Source of the DNA: Gymnodinialimonas phycosphaerae | GTDB taxonomy: Bacteria; Pseudomonadota; Alphaproteobacteria; Rhodobacterales; Rhodobacteraceae | DNA length: 64,000 nt | Reading direction: 5' to 3' | Assembly: GCF_019195455.1 (NCBI RefSeq) | Contig: NZ_JAIMBW010000001.1 | Coordinates: 1,550,001-1,614,000 of the forward strand | Shown here: positions 54,324 through 64,000 of the stretch, in pieces | Layout: the number at the start of each line of letters is the position of its first letter | Numbering within the stretch: the first letter of the stretch is position 1 | Notes under the pieces: model-generated | Databases searched by the model: none | The model's input: only the letters and a program-made list of their open reading frames with translations | Told to the model about the DNA's origin: nothing | Program-made: the position numbers and the translations under genes

Positions 54324-55319
54324 ATGGCGCGCAAAGCGACCCTCTTCAATGTGATGATCGTCGGCCAAAACGGCCGCCTGCAATACGAGGCCGTGCTTTT
54401 CGCGGCCTCCTTTCGCGCCGCAAACCCGAACTTTCCCGGCAAGCTTTTCGTGGCTGAACCCCAACCCGGCCCTCGCTGGTCAAAGGACCCGCGTATGGGC
54501 GACAACGCCGTTCGCACCCTTTTGACTGAGCTTGGTGCCGAGATTACTCCTTTCGAAAACAATTACTTCGGGGAATCCTACCCCTACGGCAACAAGGTCG
54601 AGGCCCTCAAGGCCCTGCCAAAGGGAGAGCCTTTCGTCTTCTTCGACACCGATACGCTGATCACCGGGGACCTAACCCAGGTCCCCTTCGATTTCTCAAG
54701 ACCCAGCGCCTCTCACCAGGTGGAGGGCACTTGGCCCCAAATCGAGCTATATGGACCCGGCTACACCGCAACCTGGAAATCGCTTTATGACATGTTCGGC
54801 CTCGACTTCCCGTCATCGCTAGACATGTCCCAACCTGACGAATTCTGGCGCCGATACCTCTATTTCAACGCAGGATTTTTCTATTACACGTGCCCCCACG
54901 TCTTTGGCGAACGCTTCACCCAGTACGCCACGCGCATCCGCCACAACGGCCCGCCGGAACTCATCTGCCAAACCCTGGACCCATGGCTGGATCAGGTGGC
55001 TCTCCCCCTCGTCATCCATTCCTTCGGGGGCGGTCGTGATGCTTTGGAACCGGGCTGGCTCGATGGCAAAACCTCTTGTCATTACAGGGTCTTACCGCTG
55101 CTGTATGCGCGCGAGAATCAACACGTTGTCGACACTTTGGAAGAGGTCAGCGCACCCAACAAGATCAAGAAGGTCCTGAAAACCTACGAGCCGATGCGCC
55201 GGATGATATTTCAGGGCAAAGGGGCCAAGGCCCGCGCGCTGTTCGATCGCGCCAAGCTGCCCCGCAAAGAGCAACAAATCCGCAATACGTTGAAACGCGA
55301 GAAGCTTTGGCTCCGCTAA
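54324..55319 (+). CDS. Glycosyltransferase-like protein, unknown specificity
   Basis: 331 residues from ATG 54324 (MARKATLFNVMIVGQNG). The N-terminal half has Rossmann-like strands and FFDTDTLITGDL at ~112, a DxD metal/sugar-nucleotide motif with the flanks seen in GT-A enzymes. The C-terminal ~60 residues are strongly basic and helical (KIKKVLKTYEP...KLPRKEQQIRNTLKREK). The family is not confidently recognised. No polysaccharide genes nearby. Confidence 0.65.
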   Translation: MARKATLFNVMIVGQNGRLQYEAVLFAASFRAANPNFPGKLFVAEPQPGPRWSKDPRMGDNAVRTLLTELGAEITPFENNYFGESYPYGNKVEALKALPKGEPFVFFDTDTLITGDLTQVPFDFSRPSASHQVEGTWPQIELYGPGYTATWKSLYDMFGLDFPSSLDMSQPDEFWRRYLYFNAGFFYYTCPHVFGERFTQYATRIRHNGPPELICQTLDPWLDQVALPLVIHSFGGGRDALEPGWLDGKTSCHYRVLPLLYARENQHVVDTLEEVSAPNKIKKVLKTYEPMRRMIFQGKGAKARALFDRAKLPRKEQQIRNTLKREKLWLR

Positions 55320-55414
55320 CGCACGCGCCTACGCCAAGGCATCGGGCTCACGTTTTCGCAGGCACCACAATATCGTCCAGGCCCCTTTGAGGCCCGGTCA
55401 ATTCTTGAAAGACC

Positions 55415-56680
55415 TCAGCCGGCCGAGGCAGGTTCTTCCTTCTTGCGATCCGCGTAGATCATCAGGGGCTGGGTTTCCGAGGTCACGGCCTCTTCATTGA
55501 CCACGACTTCTTCAATGCCTTCCGATCCGGGCATGTCGAACATGGTTTCCAGCAGGATATCTTCCATGATCGACCGCAGGCCCCGCGCACCGGTCTTGCG
55601 GGCAATCGCCCGCTTGGCAATTGCGCTCATCGCGTCTTCCGTGAACGTAAGCTTCACATCTTCCAACTCGAACAAGCGTTGGTACTGCTTAACCAGCGCG
55701 TTTTTCGGGCCGGTCAGGATCGTCACCAGAGCATCCTCGTCCAGGTCCTCCAGCGTGGCAATGACGGGCAGACGGCCCACGAATTCCGGGATCAGGCCAA
55801 ACTTCAGCAGATCCTCAGGTTCCAGATCCTTGAAGTATTCACCCACGGTCTTGGCTTCCGGGTCGCGCACATCCGCGCCGAAGCCCATGGCCGAGCCCTT
55901 GCCGCGCTGTGCGATGATCTTGTCCAGGCCCGCAAAGGCGCCGCCGCAGATGAACAGGATGTTGGTGGTGTCGACCTGCAGGAATTCCTGCTGCGGATGC
56001 TTGCGCCCGCCCTGCGGTGGCACAGAGGCGACGGTCCCTTCCATGATCTTCAGCAAAGCCTGCTGCACGCCCTCGCCCGACACGTCGCGGGTAATTGACG
56101 GATTGTCAGACTTCCGCGTGATCTTATCAACCTCGTCAATGTAGACGATGCCACGCTGCGCGCGCTCCACATTGTATTCCGAGGCCTGCAGAAGCTTCAG
56201 GATGATGTTTTCCACATCCTCGCCCACGTAACCCGCTTCGGTCAGCGTCGTGGCGTCGGCCATGGTGAAGGGCACATCCAGGATCCGCGCCAGCGTTTGC
56301 GCCAGCAGCGTCTTGCCACAGCCCGTGGGGCCAATCAGCATGATGTTGGATTTCGCCAGTTCAATGTCGGATTTATCCGAATGGTTCAGGCGTTTGTAAT
56401 GGTTGTGAACCGCCACCGACAGCACGCGCTTGGCGTGGGCCTGGCCGATCACATAGTCATCCAGCACTGCGCAAATCTCTTTCGGCGACGGTACACCATC
56501 GTCGCTTTTCAATCCTGCGCTTTTCGTCTCTTCCCGAATGATGTCCATGCACAGTTCGACACACTCATCGCAGATGAACACCGTCGGGCCCGCAATCAGT
56601 TTGCGCACCTCATGCTGGCTCTTGCCGCAAAACGAGCAGTAGAGCGTGTTCTTGGAATCGTTGCCGGAATTACTTGCCAT
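55415..56680 (-). CDS. clpX: ATP-dependent Clp protease ATP-binding subunit ClpX
   Basis: 421 residues from ATG 56680 (AAGGTGG upstream; the GTG three codons earlier is less likely). N-terminal C4 zinc finger (CSFCGK ... CDECVELC), Walker [13 protein letters not shown], Walker [12 protein letters not shown], the GYVGEDVE pore region, and sensor [11 protein letters not shown]. Unfolds and delivers substrates to ClpP. Confidence 0.98.
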   Translation of the reverse strand: MASNSGNDSKNTLYCSFCGKSQHEVRKLIAGPTVFICDECVELCMDIIREETKSAGLKSDDGVPSPKEICAVLDDYVIGQAHAKRVLSVAVHNHYKRLNHSDKSDIELAKSNIMLIGPTGCGKTLLAQTLARILDVPFTMADATTLTEAGYVGEDVENIILKLLQASEYNVERAQRGIVYIDEVDKITRKSDNPSITRDVSGEGVQQALLKIMEGTVASVPPQGGRKHPQQEFLQVDTTNILFICGGAFAGLDKIIAQRGKGSAMGFGADVRDPEAKTVGEYFKDLEPEDLLKFGLIPEFVGRLPVIATLEDLDEDALVTILTGPKNALVKQYQRLFELEDVKLTFTEDAMSAIAKRAIARKTGARGLRSIMEDILLETMFDMPGSEGIEEVVVNEEAVTSETQPLMIYADRKKEEPASAG

Positions 56681-56883
56681 ATCGTCCACCTTACGCGGGC
56701 CCTCACGCGGCTGATTTGCCGCAAAACACCAGTCATTCTACCGGATTTCCGCCAGCCTAGAACAGGCCCGCCCCGGTCACAATCGCAAATTCCGACGCGA
56801 CCTCTCGCTGACCCCATCGTGCAACAGGGCCGATCGCTCGGCCCTGCCCCCATCATTCGGCCTTTCGTCGCAGGCCGCTTTGC

Positions 56884-57510
56884 TTATTCCGCTTCACCAC
56901 CGGCGCGGTTCGAGACGATCTCATCGAGATGGCCCCATTCCTTCGCCTCTTCCGGCGTCATCCACGTATCGCGGTCCAATGCCCGCTGCACCGTGTCATA
57001 GTCTTGCCCAGAATGGTTAACATAGAGTTGATAGAGCCGCTCCCGCGTCCGCTCGATGTGGCGGGCCGAGATCAGGATATCGGTTGCCATGCCGCGTGCA
57101 CCGCCCGAGGGCTGATGGACCATGATTTCCGCGTTGGGCAGCGCAAACCGCATCCCCTTTTCGCCACCAATCGCGATCGCCGACCCCATCGAGGCCGCCA
57201 TGCCGCAAATCAGCGTCGACACTTTCGGCTTGATGTACTGCATCGTGTCGTAGATCGACAGCCCCGCCGAGACCTCGCCACCGGGCGAATTGATGTACAT
57301 GGAGATTTCCTTCGAGGGGTTCTCCGCCTCAAGGTGCAGCAACTGCGCCACGACCAAGTGGCTCATGCCACTATGGATCGGGCCGTTCACGAAGATGATC
57401 CGCTCCTTCAGGAGGCGCGAAAAAATGTCATAGGCCCGCTCACCGCGGCTGGTTTGTTCAACCACCATCGGGACCAGGTTATTTTGGAAGTATTCCACGG
57501 GATCGTGCAT
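56884..57510 (-). CDS. clpP: ATP-dependent Clp protease proteolytic subunit
   Basis: 208 residues from ATG 57510 (MHDPVEYF). Catalytic triad Ser107 in GMAASMGS, His132 in MVHQPSGG, Asp181. Upstream frame extension is not conserved. It sits 200 bases upstream of clpX on the same strand. Confidence 0.98.
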   Translation of the reverse strand: MHDPVEYFQNNLVPMVVEQTSRGERAYDIFSRLLKERIIFVNGPIHSGMSHLVVAQLLHLEAENPSKEISMYINSPGGEVSAGLSIYDTMQYIKPKVSTLICGMAASMGSAIAIGGEKGMRFALPNAEIMVHQPSGGARGMATDILISARHIERTRERLYQLYVNHSGQDYDTVQRALDRDTWMTPEEAKEWGHLDEIVSNRAGGEAE

Positions 57511-57635
57511 CGCGCCTGCCTCATCAGATGTTCTGTTCCAACGGAGTCTATGTCTGGGCCATGGGGGCTGCAAGGGCACCATGGCTTGAATTCGCATGGC
57601 TTGACCAATCCTTTGGTCACAATAGCTGACAATGC

Positions 57636-58841
57636 ATGAATGCAGCGCCCTCCCCCACCCGCACAGAAGCCCTCGATCGGCTGGCACGTTTCGTGCCCAC
57701 CGCAGGCCGCGACTATGCCGCCCGGCGCAACTTTGATTTGCCAGGGCAAGGCCATCCCCATGTATCGCGCCTTTCTCCCTATCTGCGCCACCGCCTGGTG
57801 ACGGAAGAGGAGGTGTTGCAATCCGTTCTTGGCCGCTACTCCCTTGCTACCGCCGAAAAGTTCGTGGCCGAGGTCTGCTGGCGGACGTACTGGAAAGGCT
57901 GGCTGGAGCGGCGCCCCAGCGCCTGGGCTGACTACCGTCGCGAATTGGACCAAGTGGATTTGACCGGGGTGGCCGAGGCCGAGTCGGGGCAAACCGACAT
58001 CGCCGCCTTCAACGATTGGGTGCAAGAGCTGACCGAAACAGGATACCTGCACAACCACGCTCGCATGTGGGTCGCCTCGATCTGGATTTTCACCCTTAGG
58101 CTGCCTTGGCAGGCGGGGGCGGATTTCTTCATGCGACATCTACTGGACGGCGACCCGGCCTCCAATACGCTTAGCTGGAGATGGGTGGCGGGCCTCCAAA
58201 CACACGGCAAACACTACGTCGCGCGCGCGGCCAACATCGCGAAATATACCGACGGGCGTCATGATCCGGCGGGTCGCCTAGCCGCGCATCCGGCCCCTCT
58301 GAACGGCCCGCCGCATCCGTCTCCGCGCCCCGTGCCCGTCACAGGCGCGCCCCAGCCCGGTGTGCGCACCGGCGTGTTACTGCATGAAGACGATCTATCC
58401 CTTTCATTTCTGCTGGACCACCTCGATACCCCCGTGGTCGCCCACGCAGGCCTCTTGTCCGCTGGACTCAGATCCCCAGGCCTTGTCAGCCCCAATGTCA
58501 TGTCCTTTGCAGAGGGCGCGCTATCGGACACGATGACCCGCTGGGGCGACCGCTTCGGGGACGCAGGCCCTGTGAGCAACTCTGTGGACAATATCTGCGC
58601 CTGGGCCGAAGCCGCAGGATTGGAGCAGGTCGTCACGCCCTATGCCCCCGTCGGCCCCACAGCAAGTATGCTCCGACGCTTGCGTCGTGCGCTCGACGCC
58701 CAAGACATCGAATTGGTCGAGGTCCTGCGCCCCTGGGACAGCGCCGCTTGGGCTCACACCACACACGGTTTTTTCAAGTTCAAGAAGCAGATTCCGCAGC
58801 TGGTCGAGGACTTCGTCAAAATGCCGAAAAGCACGTCGTAA
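57636..58841 (+). CDS. Cryptochrome/photolyase-like protein with reversed domain order
   Basis: 401 residues. The N-terminal ~215 residues are the helical FAD-binding photolyase domain: [40 protein letters not shown] and [27 protein letters not shown]. The usual N-terminal alpha/beta antenna domain is absent at the front; instead, after a proline-rich linker (~225-245), the C-terminal ~155 residues are Rossmann-like ([21 protein letters not shown] ... [20 protein letters not shown] ... [16 protein letters not shown]). Function (DNA repair or signalling) is uncertain. Confidence 0.85.
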   Translation: MNAAPSPTRTEALDRLARFVPTAGRDYAARRNFDLPGQGHPHVSRLSPYLRHRLVTEEEVLQSVLGRYSLATAEKFVAEVCWRTYWKGWLERRPSAWADYRRELDQVDLTGVAEAESGQTDIAAFNDWVQELTETGYLHNHARMWVASIWIFTLRLPWQAGADFFMRHLLDGDPASNTLSWRWVAGLQTHGKHYVARAANIAKYTDGRHDPAGRLAAHPAPLNGPPHPSPRPVPVTGAPQPGVRTGVLLHEDDLSLSFLLDHLDTPVVAHAGLLSAGLRSPGLVSPNVMSFAEGALSDTMTRWGDRFGDAGPVSNSVDNICAWAEAAGLEQVVTPYAPVGPTASMLRRLRRALDAQDIELVEVLRPWDSAAWAHTTHGFFKFKKQIPQLVEDFVKMPKSTS

Positions 58842-58915
58842 AAAGGCAATTTCCCTGTGGATAAGATGGGAATATCTGTGAGCAGAGGTGGCTTATTGGA
58901 TAGCATACCGACCTG

Positions 58916-59941
58916 TCACATCGTTGATTTTCGCTCCAACGCCGCCAAACCGGCCTCTGCATAGCGCGGAACAAGCGCCCCCAAGGAAATGCCGCGCGCC
59001 GGGTCAGAGGCATTCCCATCCAAGGCCCGTTTCTTGACCCCTTGCAGGATCGCCGCCATGCGAAAGAAGCAGAAAGATACGTAAAAGCCGAAGTCTTCGA
59101 TCCCGCTCAGGCCCATGCGTTCGCAATAAGCGGCAAGGAATGCATCGTCACTGGGCAACCCCTCGACCGCGCGATCGACGCCGTACAATCCGCGCCCCTG
59201 GTTTCCCGGCGGCATTTGCCATTGCATGATGACTGCCGCGATGTCTGCAAAAGGATGCCCGAGGGTCGACAACTCCCAATCCAGAACCGCGACGATTTCC
59301 GCGCTGTCTGGCGCGAACATCAGATTGTCGATCCGGTAGTCCCCATGCACAAGCGTGACCCGCCCGTCATCTTGCGGGCAGACCCGATCCAGGATTCCCA
59401 TCAAACGGTCCATGGCGGCGATCTCTCCGGTCTCGCTCGCGCGGTATTGCTTGGACCATCGGTCAATCTGGCGCCTGAAGTAGTTTCCGCGCGGCCCGTA
59501 GTCCGCAAGGCCGGTGCGCTCAAGATCGATCTGGTGGATCGCTGCAAGAACGCGGCCCATCTCATTGAAGTAAGCCGACCTTTCCGGTTTCGCGACCTCT
59601 GGCAACCTAGGGTCGTCAAAGCACCGACCTGCGACGAACTCCATCACATAAAAGGTCGATCCAAGGACGGTGTCGTCCTCACAGAGCGACAAGGGCCGCG
59701 CCACCGGAACGTTTGTTTCGTAAAGCGCCTTTTGCACCCGGTATTCCCGATCCACGGCATGGGCAGACTTCAGCAACCGCCCCGGAGGTTTTCGGCGCAA
59801 CACAACCGACCGCTCCGCGCCGGTCACAAGGTACGTCGGATTGGACTGGCCGCCTTGTATTTTCTCCGCTTTCACAGGTCCTTGCCAGGCGATGTTCATC
59901 CTCAGCCAGGCCTCTGCGTCGCGCCACTGCTTCGGCGTCAT
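58916..59941 (-). CDS. Phosphotransferase family protein (APH/ACAD10-like kinase)
   Basis: 341 residues, aminoglycoside-phosphotransferase fold: GGQSNPTYLVT (nucleotide loop), VVLRRKPPG (lysine), VHGDYRIDNLMF (catalytic loop) and VLDWELSTLGHP (metal-binding aspartate). Such kinases are commonly paired with acyl-CoA dehydrogenases and are thought to phosphorylate hydroxyacyl-CoA or alcohol intermediates; the acyl-CoA dehydrogenase gene follows upstream with a four-base overlap. Confidence 0.9.
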   Translation of the reverse strand: MTPKQWRDAEAWLRMNIAWQGPVKAEKIQGGQSNPTYLVTGAERSVVLRRKPPGRLLKSAHAVDREYRVQKALYETNVPVARPLSLCEDDTVLGSTFYVMEFVAGRCFDDPRLPEVAKPERSAYFNEMGRVLAAIHQIDLERTGLADYGPRGNYFRRQIDRWSKQYRASETGEIAAMDRLMGILDRVCPQDDGRVTLVHGDYRIDNLMFAPDSAEIVAVLDWELSTLGHPFADIAAVIMQWQMPPGNQGRGLYGVDRAVEGLPSDDAFLAAYCERMGLSGIEDFGFYVSFCFFRMAAILQGVKKRALDGNASDPARGISLGALVPRYAEAGLAALERKSTM

Positions 59942-61173
59942 GGGGCGGCGTTGGAGTACTTGCGCAGCTCTGCCCGCGCGACCTGACGGCGGTGCACGGC
60001 ATCGGGCCCATCGGCAAACCGTAGCGTCCGAAGATCCGTCCAGATCCTCGCCAGCGGCGTGTCCTGGCTCAACCCGGTCGCACCGTACATTTGCATCGCC
60101 TCATCAACGACTTGCAGCGCCATCAGCGGCGCCTGTACCTTTATCTTCGAGATCCACGGCTGCGCCGCGCGGACGCCCTCGTGGTCCATCATCCAAGCCG
60201 CTTTAAGGCACAGCAACCGCGTCATTTCGATGGCGATGCGGGCATTGGCGATGATGTCGTAGTTTGCACCCAGATCGACCAGAGGCTTGCCGAACGCTTC
60301 CCGCGTCATCCCTCTTTTTACCATTAATTCAAGGGCATACTCGGCGCGGCCAATGGCCCGCATGCAATGGTGGATACGCCCGGGGCCAAGCCGTCCTTGC
60401 GCCACTTCGAACCCACGCCCCTCGCCCAAGACGATCGCGTCAGCCCCCACGCGCACATCCGTAAAGCGGATATGCATGTGCCCATGGGGCGCATCATCGT
60501 GGCCGAAGACCTCCATCGGGCGGATCTTTTCGATCCCGTCCAAGTCCGAGGGCACCAACAGCATCGAATGTCGCGCGTGTTTTGCCGCCTCGGGATCCGT
60601 GCACACCATGACTATATAGAGCCCACAGCGCGGGTCACCCGCACCAGTTGCCCAATATTTTTCGCCGTTTAGAACGTAATCTTCACCCAGTCGTTCGCAT
60701 TTTAATGAAATCTGTGTCGCGTCAGACGAGGCGACTTGCGGCTCTGTCATCAGGTACGCGGACCGGGCCGTGCCTTCCATCAGATCCGGCAACCAGAGCG
60801 CGCGTTGCGCGTCAGTCCCGTAGCGCTCCAACACTTCCATGTTGCCGGTGTCCGGTGCGTTGCAGTTGAAGATCTCGGGCGCGATGGAAACAGCGCCCAT
60901 TTCCTCCGCCAGATACGCGTATTCCACGGTCGACAAGCCATAGCCTTTCGCCGAATCCGTCAGCCAAAAGTTCCACAACCCCGCCGCCTTCGCTTTATCT
61001 TTCAGGGACTTGAGGATCTCCACTTGCCGGTCCGTCATTCTAAACCGGTCGCCGGATGGATGCTTTCCCACCTCCGCGTGGTATTCCAGATCCAGCGGGG
61101 CGATGTCGTCGCGCACCATGCGACGCACCGCGTCGACCAGTGGCTTTACTCGGTCCGAGACGCCCAGTTCCAT
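59938..61173 (-). CDS. Acyl-CoA dehydrogenase (ACAD10/11-like)
   Basis: 411 residues from ATG 61173, overlapping the stop of the nitronate monooxygenase-like gene (TGATG). FAD motifs YLMTEPQVASSDATQI and EKYWATGAGDPRCG, substrate/active region IHHCMRAIGRAEYALELMVKR, and QMYGATGLSQDTPLARIWTDLRTLRFADGP. It is operonic with the phosphotransferase and the nitronate monooxygenase-like gene; probably handles an unusual acyl-CoA. Confidence 0.93.
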   Translation of the reverse strand: MELGVSDRVKPLVDAVRRMVRDDIAPLDLEYHAEVGKHPSGDRFRMTDRQVEILKSLKDKAKAAGLWNFWLTDSAKGYGLSTVEYAYLAEEMGAVSIAPEIFNCNAPDTGNMEVLERYGTDAQRALWLPDLMEGTARSAYLMTEPQVASSDATQISLKCERLGEDYVLNGEKYWATGAGDPRCGLYIVMVCTDPEAAKHARHSMLLVPSDLDGIEKIRPMEVFGHDDAPHGHMHIRFTDVRVGADAIVLGEGRGFEVAQGRLGPGRIHHCMRAIGRAEYALELMVKRGMTREAFGKPLVDLGANYDIIANARIAIEMTRLLCLKAAWMMDHEGVRAAQPWISKIKVQAPLMALQVVDEAMQMYGATGLSQDTPLARIWTDLRTLRFADGPDAVHRRQVARAELRKYSNAAP

Positions 61174-62150
61174 CACAACAACCTTTCGCGCGCGGCCAGA
61201 TATTCCTGCGCCAACCGGTCCACCACGGCGCGTGCCGGGCCCACCGATTTTACGGCGCCAATACCTTGCCCCGCTCCCCAAACCTGGCTCCAGGCCTTGG
61301 GTTTGGAGGAGCCGTCGCCGAAGTTCATCGACTTGACGTCCGCGCTTTCAAGCGCATCGGGATCCATTCCCGCCGCAGCGATGGACGGCTTCAAGTAGTT
61401 CCCGGAAACCCCTGTAAACAATGAGGAAGTTACGATGTCTTCGGCACCGTACTCCGCGATCATCTGCTTGTATGCAGGGGCTGCGTTGGCCTCGTCCGTT
61501 GCGATGAACGGCGAGCCGATGTACGCCAAATCCGCCCCCATCGCCTGCGCCGCCAACACTCCACCTCCCGTCGCGATCGCCCCAGCCAACAGCAGGGGCC
61601 CGTCAAACCAATCGCGAATTTCCTGCACCAAGGCGAAGGGCGATTGCGGCCCCGCGTGGCCCCCTGCCCCTGCGGCGACGGCAATCAATCCGTCCGCCCC
61701 CTTGGAAATCGCCTTCTTCGCGAAGGTGTTGTTGATTATGTCGTGCAGCGCGATGCCGCCGCAGGAATGGGCGGCCTCGTTAACCTCCACCCGCGCCCCG
61801 AGGGACGTGATCCAGATCGGGACGTTCCATTTCGCACAGATCTCAAGGTCCCGCTCCAGCCGCGTGTTGGAGCGGTGCACGATCTGGTTTACCGCGTAGG
61901 GCGCGGCGGGCGTATCTGGATTGGCCTGATTCCAGGCATCGAGCGCCTCGGTGATCTCGCGCAGCCACGCCTCAAGGGCGATCGGATCGCCATCTTTCTC
62001 ACGTGCATTCAGTGCCGGGAAAGACCCGACAATACCCGCGCAGCACTGGGCGATCACCAGCTTGGGGTTAGAAACGATAAACAGAGGACTGCCCACCACC
62101 GGCAGACGCAAGTCCCTAAAAACGCTTGGTAATTCTTGATTGCTTGGCAT
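61173..62150 (-). CDS. Nitronate monooxygenase / 2-nitropropane dioxygenase-like
   Basis: 325 residues from ATG 62150 ([11 protein letters not shown]). FMN-binding TIM barrel: [56 protein letters not shown]. Known members oxidise nitronates; others are enoyl-reductase-like, so the substrate is open. It starts 130 bases from the divergent glutaryl-CoA dehydrogenase gene. Confidence 0.9.
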   Translation of the reverse strand: MPSNQELPSVFRDLRLPVVGSPLFIVSNPKLVIAQCCAGIVGSFPALNAREKDGDPIALEAWLREITEALDAWNQANPDTPAAPYAVNQIVHRSNTRLERDLEICAKWNVPIWITSLGARVEVNEAAHSCGGIALHDIINNTFAKKAISKGADGLIAVAAGAGGHAGPQSPFALVQEIRDWFDGPLLLAGAIATGGGVLAAQAMGADLAYIGSPFIATDEANAAPAYKQMIAEYGAEDIVTSSLFTGVSGNYLKPSIAAAGMDPDALESADVKSMNFGDGSSKPKAWSQVWGAGQGIGAVKSVGPARAVVDRLAQEYLAARERLL

Positions 62151-62280
62151 TGGCGCCTCCCTTAAACCTGACGCTAACGCGACGACACGGGCGCGGCAAG
62201 ATGGACGCACCGTCACAGGCGCGCGCTCTCGCCTTGCCAAGCGCACGTGCCCCGTCAAATATGCCCTAAAGGAGATCTCC

Positions 62281-63495
62281 ATGCCCGACGGTCAAACACG
62301 CCACACCGGCCCCTCGCTCGCGCCCTTCGATTGGGCCGATCCGTTCCATCTGGCCGATCAACTGGCCGATGACGAACGCATGATCGCCGACAGTGCCCGC
62401 GCCTACGCGCAAGACAAGCTGCTGCCCCGCGTCAACGAGGCCTACCTCAACGAGCATGTCGCGCCGGAAATTTTCGCCGAGATGGGGGAGATGGGCCTGC
62501 TTGGCATCACCATTCCCGAGGTCTACGGCGGCCTTGGTGCAGGCTATGTCAGCTACGGCCTTGTCGCCCGCGAGGTGGAGAGGGTGGACAGCGGATATCG
62601 CTCGATGATGTCGGTTCAATCGTCGTTGGTGATGTATCCGATCCATGCCTATGGCTCCGAGGAGCAACGTGAAAAGTACCTTCCGGGTCTTGCTGCCGGC
62701 ACGCTGATCGGCTGCTTTGGCCTGACCGAGCCCGAGGCCGGCAGCGACCCGGCCGGCATGAAGACCACCGCCCAAAAAACCGATGGCGGCTACGTCATCA
62801 GCGGCGCCAAGATGTGGATTTCCAACGCCCCCATAGCCGATGTGTTCGTGATCTGGGCCAAGTCAGAAGCGCACGGCGGCAAGATCCGTGGTTTCGTGTT
62901 GGAGAAGGGCATGAAGGGCCTTTCCGCACCGAAGATCGGCGGCAAACTCAGCCTGCGCGCCTCGGTCACCGGTGAAATCGTCATGGACAAGGTGGAGGTC
63001 GGCGAAGACGCGCTTCTGCCCGGCGTCGAGGGACTGAAAGGCCCGTTCGGCTGCCTCAACCGCGCACGGTTCGGGATCGCCTGGGGCGTGATGGGTGCTG
63101 CGGAAGATTGCTGGCACCGGGCGCGAGATTACGGGTTGAACCGGGTGCAATTCGGCCGCCCCCTTGCGCAAACACAGCTGTTCCAGAAGAAGCTTGCCGA
63201 CATGCAGACCGAGATCGCCCTCGGCCTTCAAGGCGCGCTGCGCGCGGGTCGAATGATGGAAGACGGCACCTGCGGGCCCGAGCTTATCTCTCTGATGAAG
63301 CGCAACAATTGCGGCAAGGCACTCGACATTGCGCGCCATGCCCGCGACATGCATGGTGGCAATGGCATCATGGCAGACTACCACGTCATGCGACACGCCC
63401 AGAACCTTGAAACGGTGAACACCTACGAGGGCACCCATGACGTCCACGCCCTGATCCTGGGCCGGGCGCAAACCGGGTTGCAGGCGTTTTTCTAG
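62281..63495 (+). CDS. gcdH: Glutaryl-CoA dehydrogenase
   Basis: 404 residues from ATG 62281, with AAAGGAGATCTCC upstream. Acyl-CoA dehydrogenase signatures [19 protein letters not shown] and [20 protein letters not shown]. The catalytic glutamate lies in [19 protein letters not shown], a motif diagnostic of glutaryl-CoA dehydrogenase. Oxidative decarboxylation of glutaryl-CoA in lysine/tryptophan catabolism. Confidence 0.95.
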   Translation: MPDGQTRHTGPSLAPFDWADPFHLADQLADDERMIADSARAYAQDKLLPRVNEAYLNEHVAPEIFAEMGEMGLLGITIPEVYGGLGAGYVSYGLVAREVERVDSGYRSMMSVQSSLVMYPIHAYGSEEQREKYLPGLAAGTLIGCFGLTEPEAGSDPAGMKTTAQKTDGGYVISGAKMWISNAPIADVFVIWAKSEAHGGKIRGFVLEKGMKGLSAPKIGGKLSLRASVTGEIVMDKVEVGEDALLPGVEGLKGPFGCLNRARFGIAWGVMGAAEDCWHRARDYGLNRVQFGRPLAQTQLFQKKLADMQTEIALGLQGALRAGRMMEDGTCGPELISLMKRNNCGKALDIARHARDMHGGNGIMADYHVMRHAQNLETVNTYEGTHDVHALILGRAQTGLQAFF

Positions 63496-63573
63496 GCACG
63501 CTTGACGCGGATCAAGGCCAACAAGTCCGCTGCGTGGCAAGCTTCCGGCATCCCAAGCAAAGGGAGTTTGCAC

Positions 63574-63960
63574 ATGACCGAGACGCATCTGACCGTGAAC
63601 CGAACCGGTCCCAATTCGCTGCGCGTGACAATCGCGGGCGCGTTGGATGCGGTGTCGATGGAAGCCGCATTGCAGGCCATGACCCTCGAGATGGAGGGCA
63701 TGGCCCACGGCGATTTGTTGTTGATCGACAAGGGGGCCGAATGGCCGACGCTTGGCGCCATTGGGGTCGAATTGCGCCACTGGCCGCAGTTGCTGGCGAT
63801 GGTGCAGCAGATCGACCGGGCCGCGTTTGTATCACAAAATCAGTTGTTTCGCACGGCGGCCACGGTCGAATCTGCCTTGATCCCGGGCTTTGAGATCCGT
63901 AGCTTCGATGACGAAACCGCTGCCGCCGCGTGGTTGGCGGAAGGCCTCCGCGTCACCTAA
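63574..63960 (+). CDS. SpoIIAA-like (STAS-fold) protein
   Basis: 128 residues from ATG 63574 (MTETHLTVNRTGPNSL). SpoIIAA-like fold with alternating strands and helices: LRVTIAGALDAVSMEAALQAM, DLLLIDKGAEWPTL, IDRAAFVSQNQLFR, and ESALIPGFEIRSFDDETAAAAWL. Found in many marine bacteria; function unknown. Overlaps the tail of a possible convergent gene at the window edge. Confidence 0.75.
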   Translation: MTETHLTVNRTGPNSLRVTIAGALDAVSMEAALQAMTLEMEGMAHGDLLLIDKGAEWPTLGAIGVELRHWPQLLAMVQQIDRAAFVSQNQLFRTAATVESALIPGFEIRSFDDETAAAAWLAEGLRVT

Positions 63961-64000
63961 TGCGCCTTTGCGGCGGCGTCCAATTCCGGCGTCTGTGGCT
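63957..64000 (-). CDS. Possible C-terminus of a convergent gene at the window edge
   Basis: The minus-strand frame ending at TAG 63957-63959 reads PQTPELDAAAKAH, which looks protein-like and would give a four-base convergent overlap. Fourteen codons are too few to identify it. Confidence 0.3.
   Translation of the reverse strand, partial: PQTPELDAAAKAH

Overview
The window looks like a chromosomal segment from a GC-rich alphaproteobacterium of the order Rhodobacterales (Roseobacter/Rhodobacter type). The evidence is a dcw cluster starting at mraZ, a DUF1127 gene followed by an RNA array with CCUCC loops (the CcsR/'cuckoo' arrangement known from Rhodobacter), a PuuD-type urate oxidase, and many overlapping start/stop codons. 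Genus and species cannot be fixed from the sequence.

Layout. 1-0.5 kb: two small secreted proteins, the second cut by the window edge. 0.7-10 kb (minus): cell-wall/division genes in transcription order mraZ-rsmH-ftsL-ftsI-murE-murF-mraY-[97-aa unknown]-murD, preceded by a leader of more than 600 bases with a perfect 14-bp hairpin. 10.6-20.2 kb: mrp, an MFS exporter, DUF1127 plus the RNA array, an Lrp/AsnC regulator divergent from a LysE-type exporter, a UvrD/PcrA helicase, an FMN-dependent 2-hydroxy-acid dehydrogenase and a BLUF blue-light sensor. 20.3-28.7 kb: pyruvate carboxylase, two tandem DUF2314-like secreted genes (the first with an in-frame TGA), a metallophosphoesterase, tRNA-Gly, a large secreted unknown, and a YraQ-type permease (in-frame TAG) with its thioredoxin-like partner. 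28.8-33.7 kb: histidine genes hisB-hisH-hisA-hisF-hisE interspersed with small envelope genes. 33.8-35.9 kb: a CoA-binding protein, a zinc-ribbon protein, a 23S rRNA 2'-O-methyltransferase and tRNA-Tyr.

35.9-41.4 kb is an accessory scar. Next to tRNA-Tyr lie an integrase N-terminus fused to the tail of what looks like a DNA methylase, two truncated genes meeting tail to tail, an apparent operon of a CPBP membrane protease, a beta-lactamase-fold serine hydrolase and a periplasmic amidohydrolase, and a decayed IS3-type transposase. 41.5-49.2 kb: a TauE/SafE transporter and a purine/ureide catabolic cluster (NCS2 permease, allA, allE, puuE-uraD fusion, uraH, LysR regulator, puuD) running from urate to glyoxylate, with only the allantoate-processing step missing. 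49.3-54.2 kb: the three 5-oxoprolinase subunits and a dimethylglycine/sarcosine dehydrogenase-like enzyme. 54.3-58.8 kb: a glycosyltransferase-like protein, clpX and clpP, and a photolyase-like protein with reversed domain order. 58.9-64 kb: a phosphotransferase, two acyl-CoA dehydrogenases (one glutaryl-CoA type), a nitronate monooxygenase-like enzyme and a SpoIIAA-like protein.

Three otherwise well-preserved genes are each broken by a different in-frame stop (TGA at 24086, TAG at 28189, TAA at 37123). The most noteworthy items are the eight-hairpin CCUCC array, the coupled unknown gene inside the dcw cluster, the domain-reversed photolyase and the tRNA-Tyr island scar.
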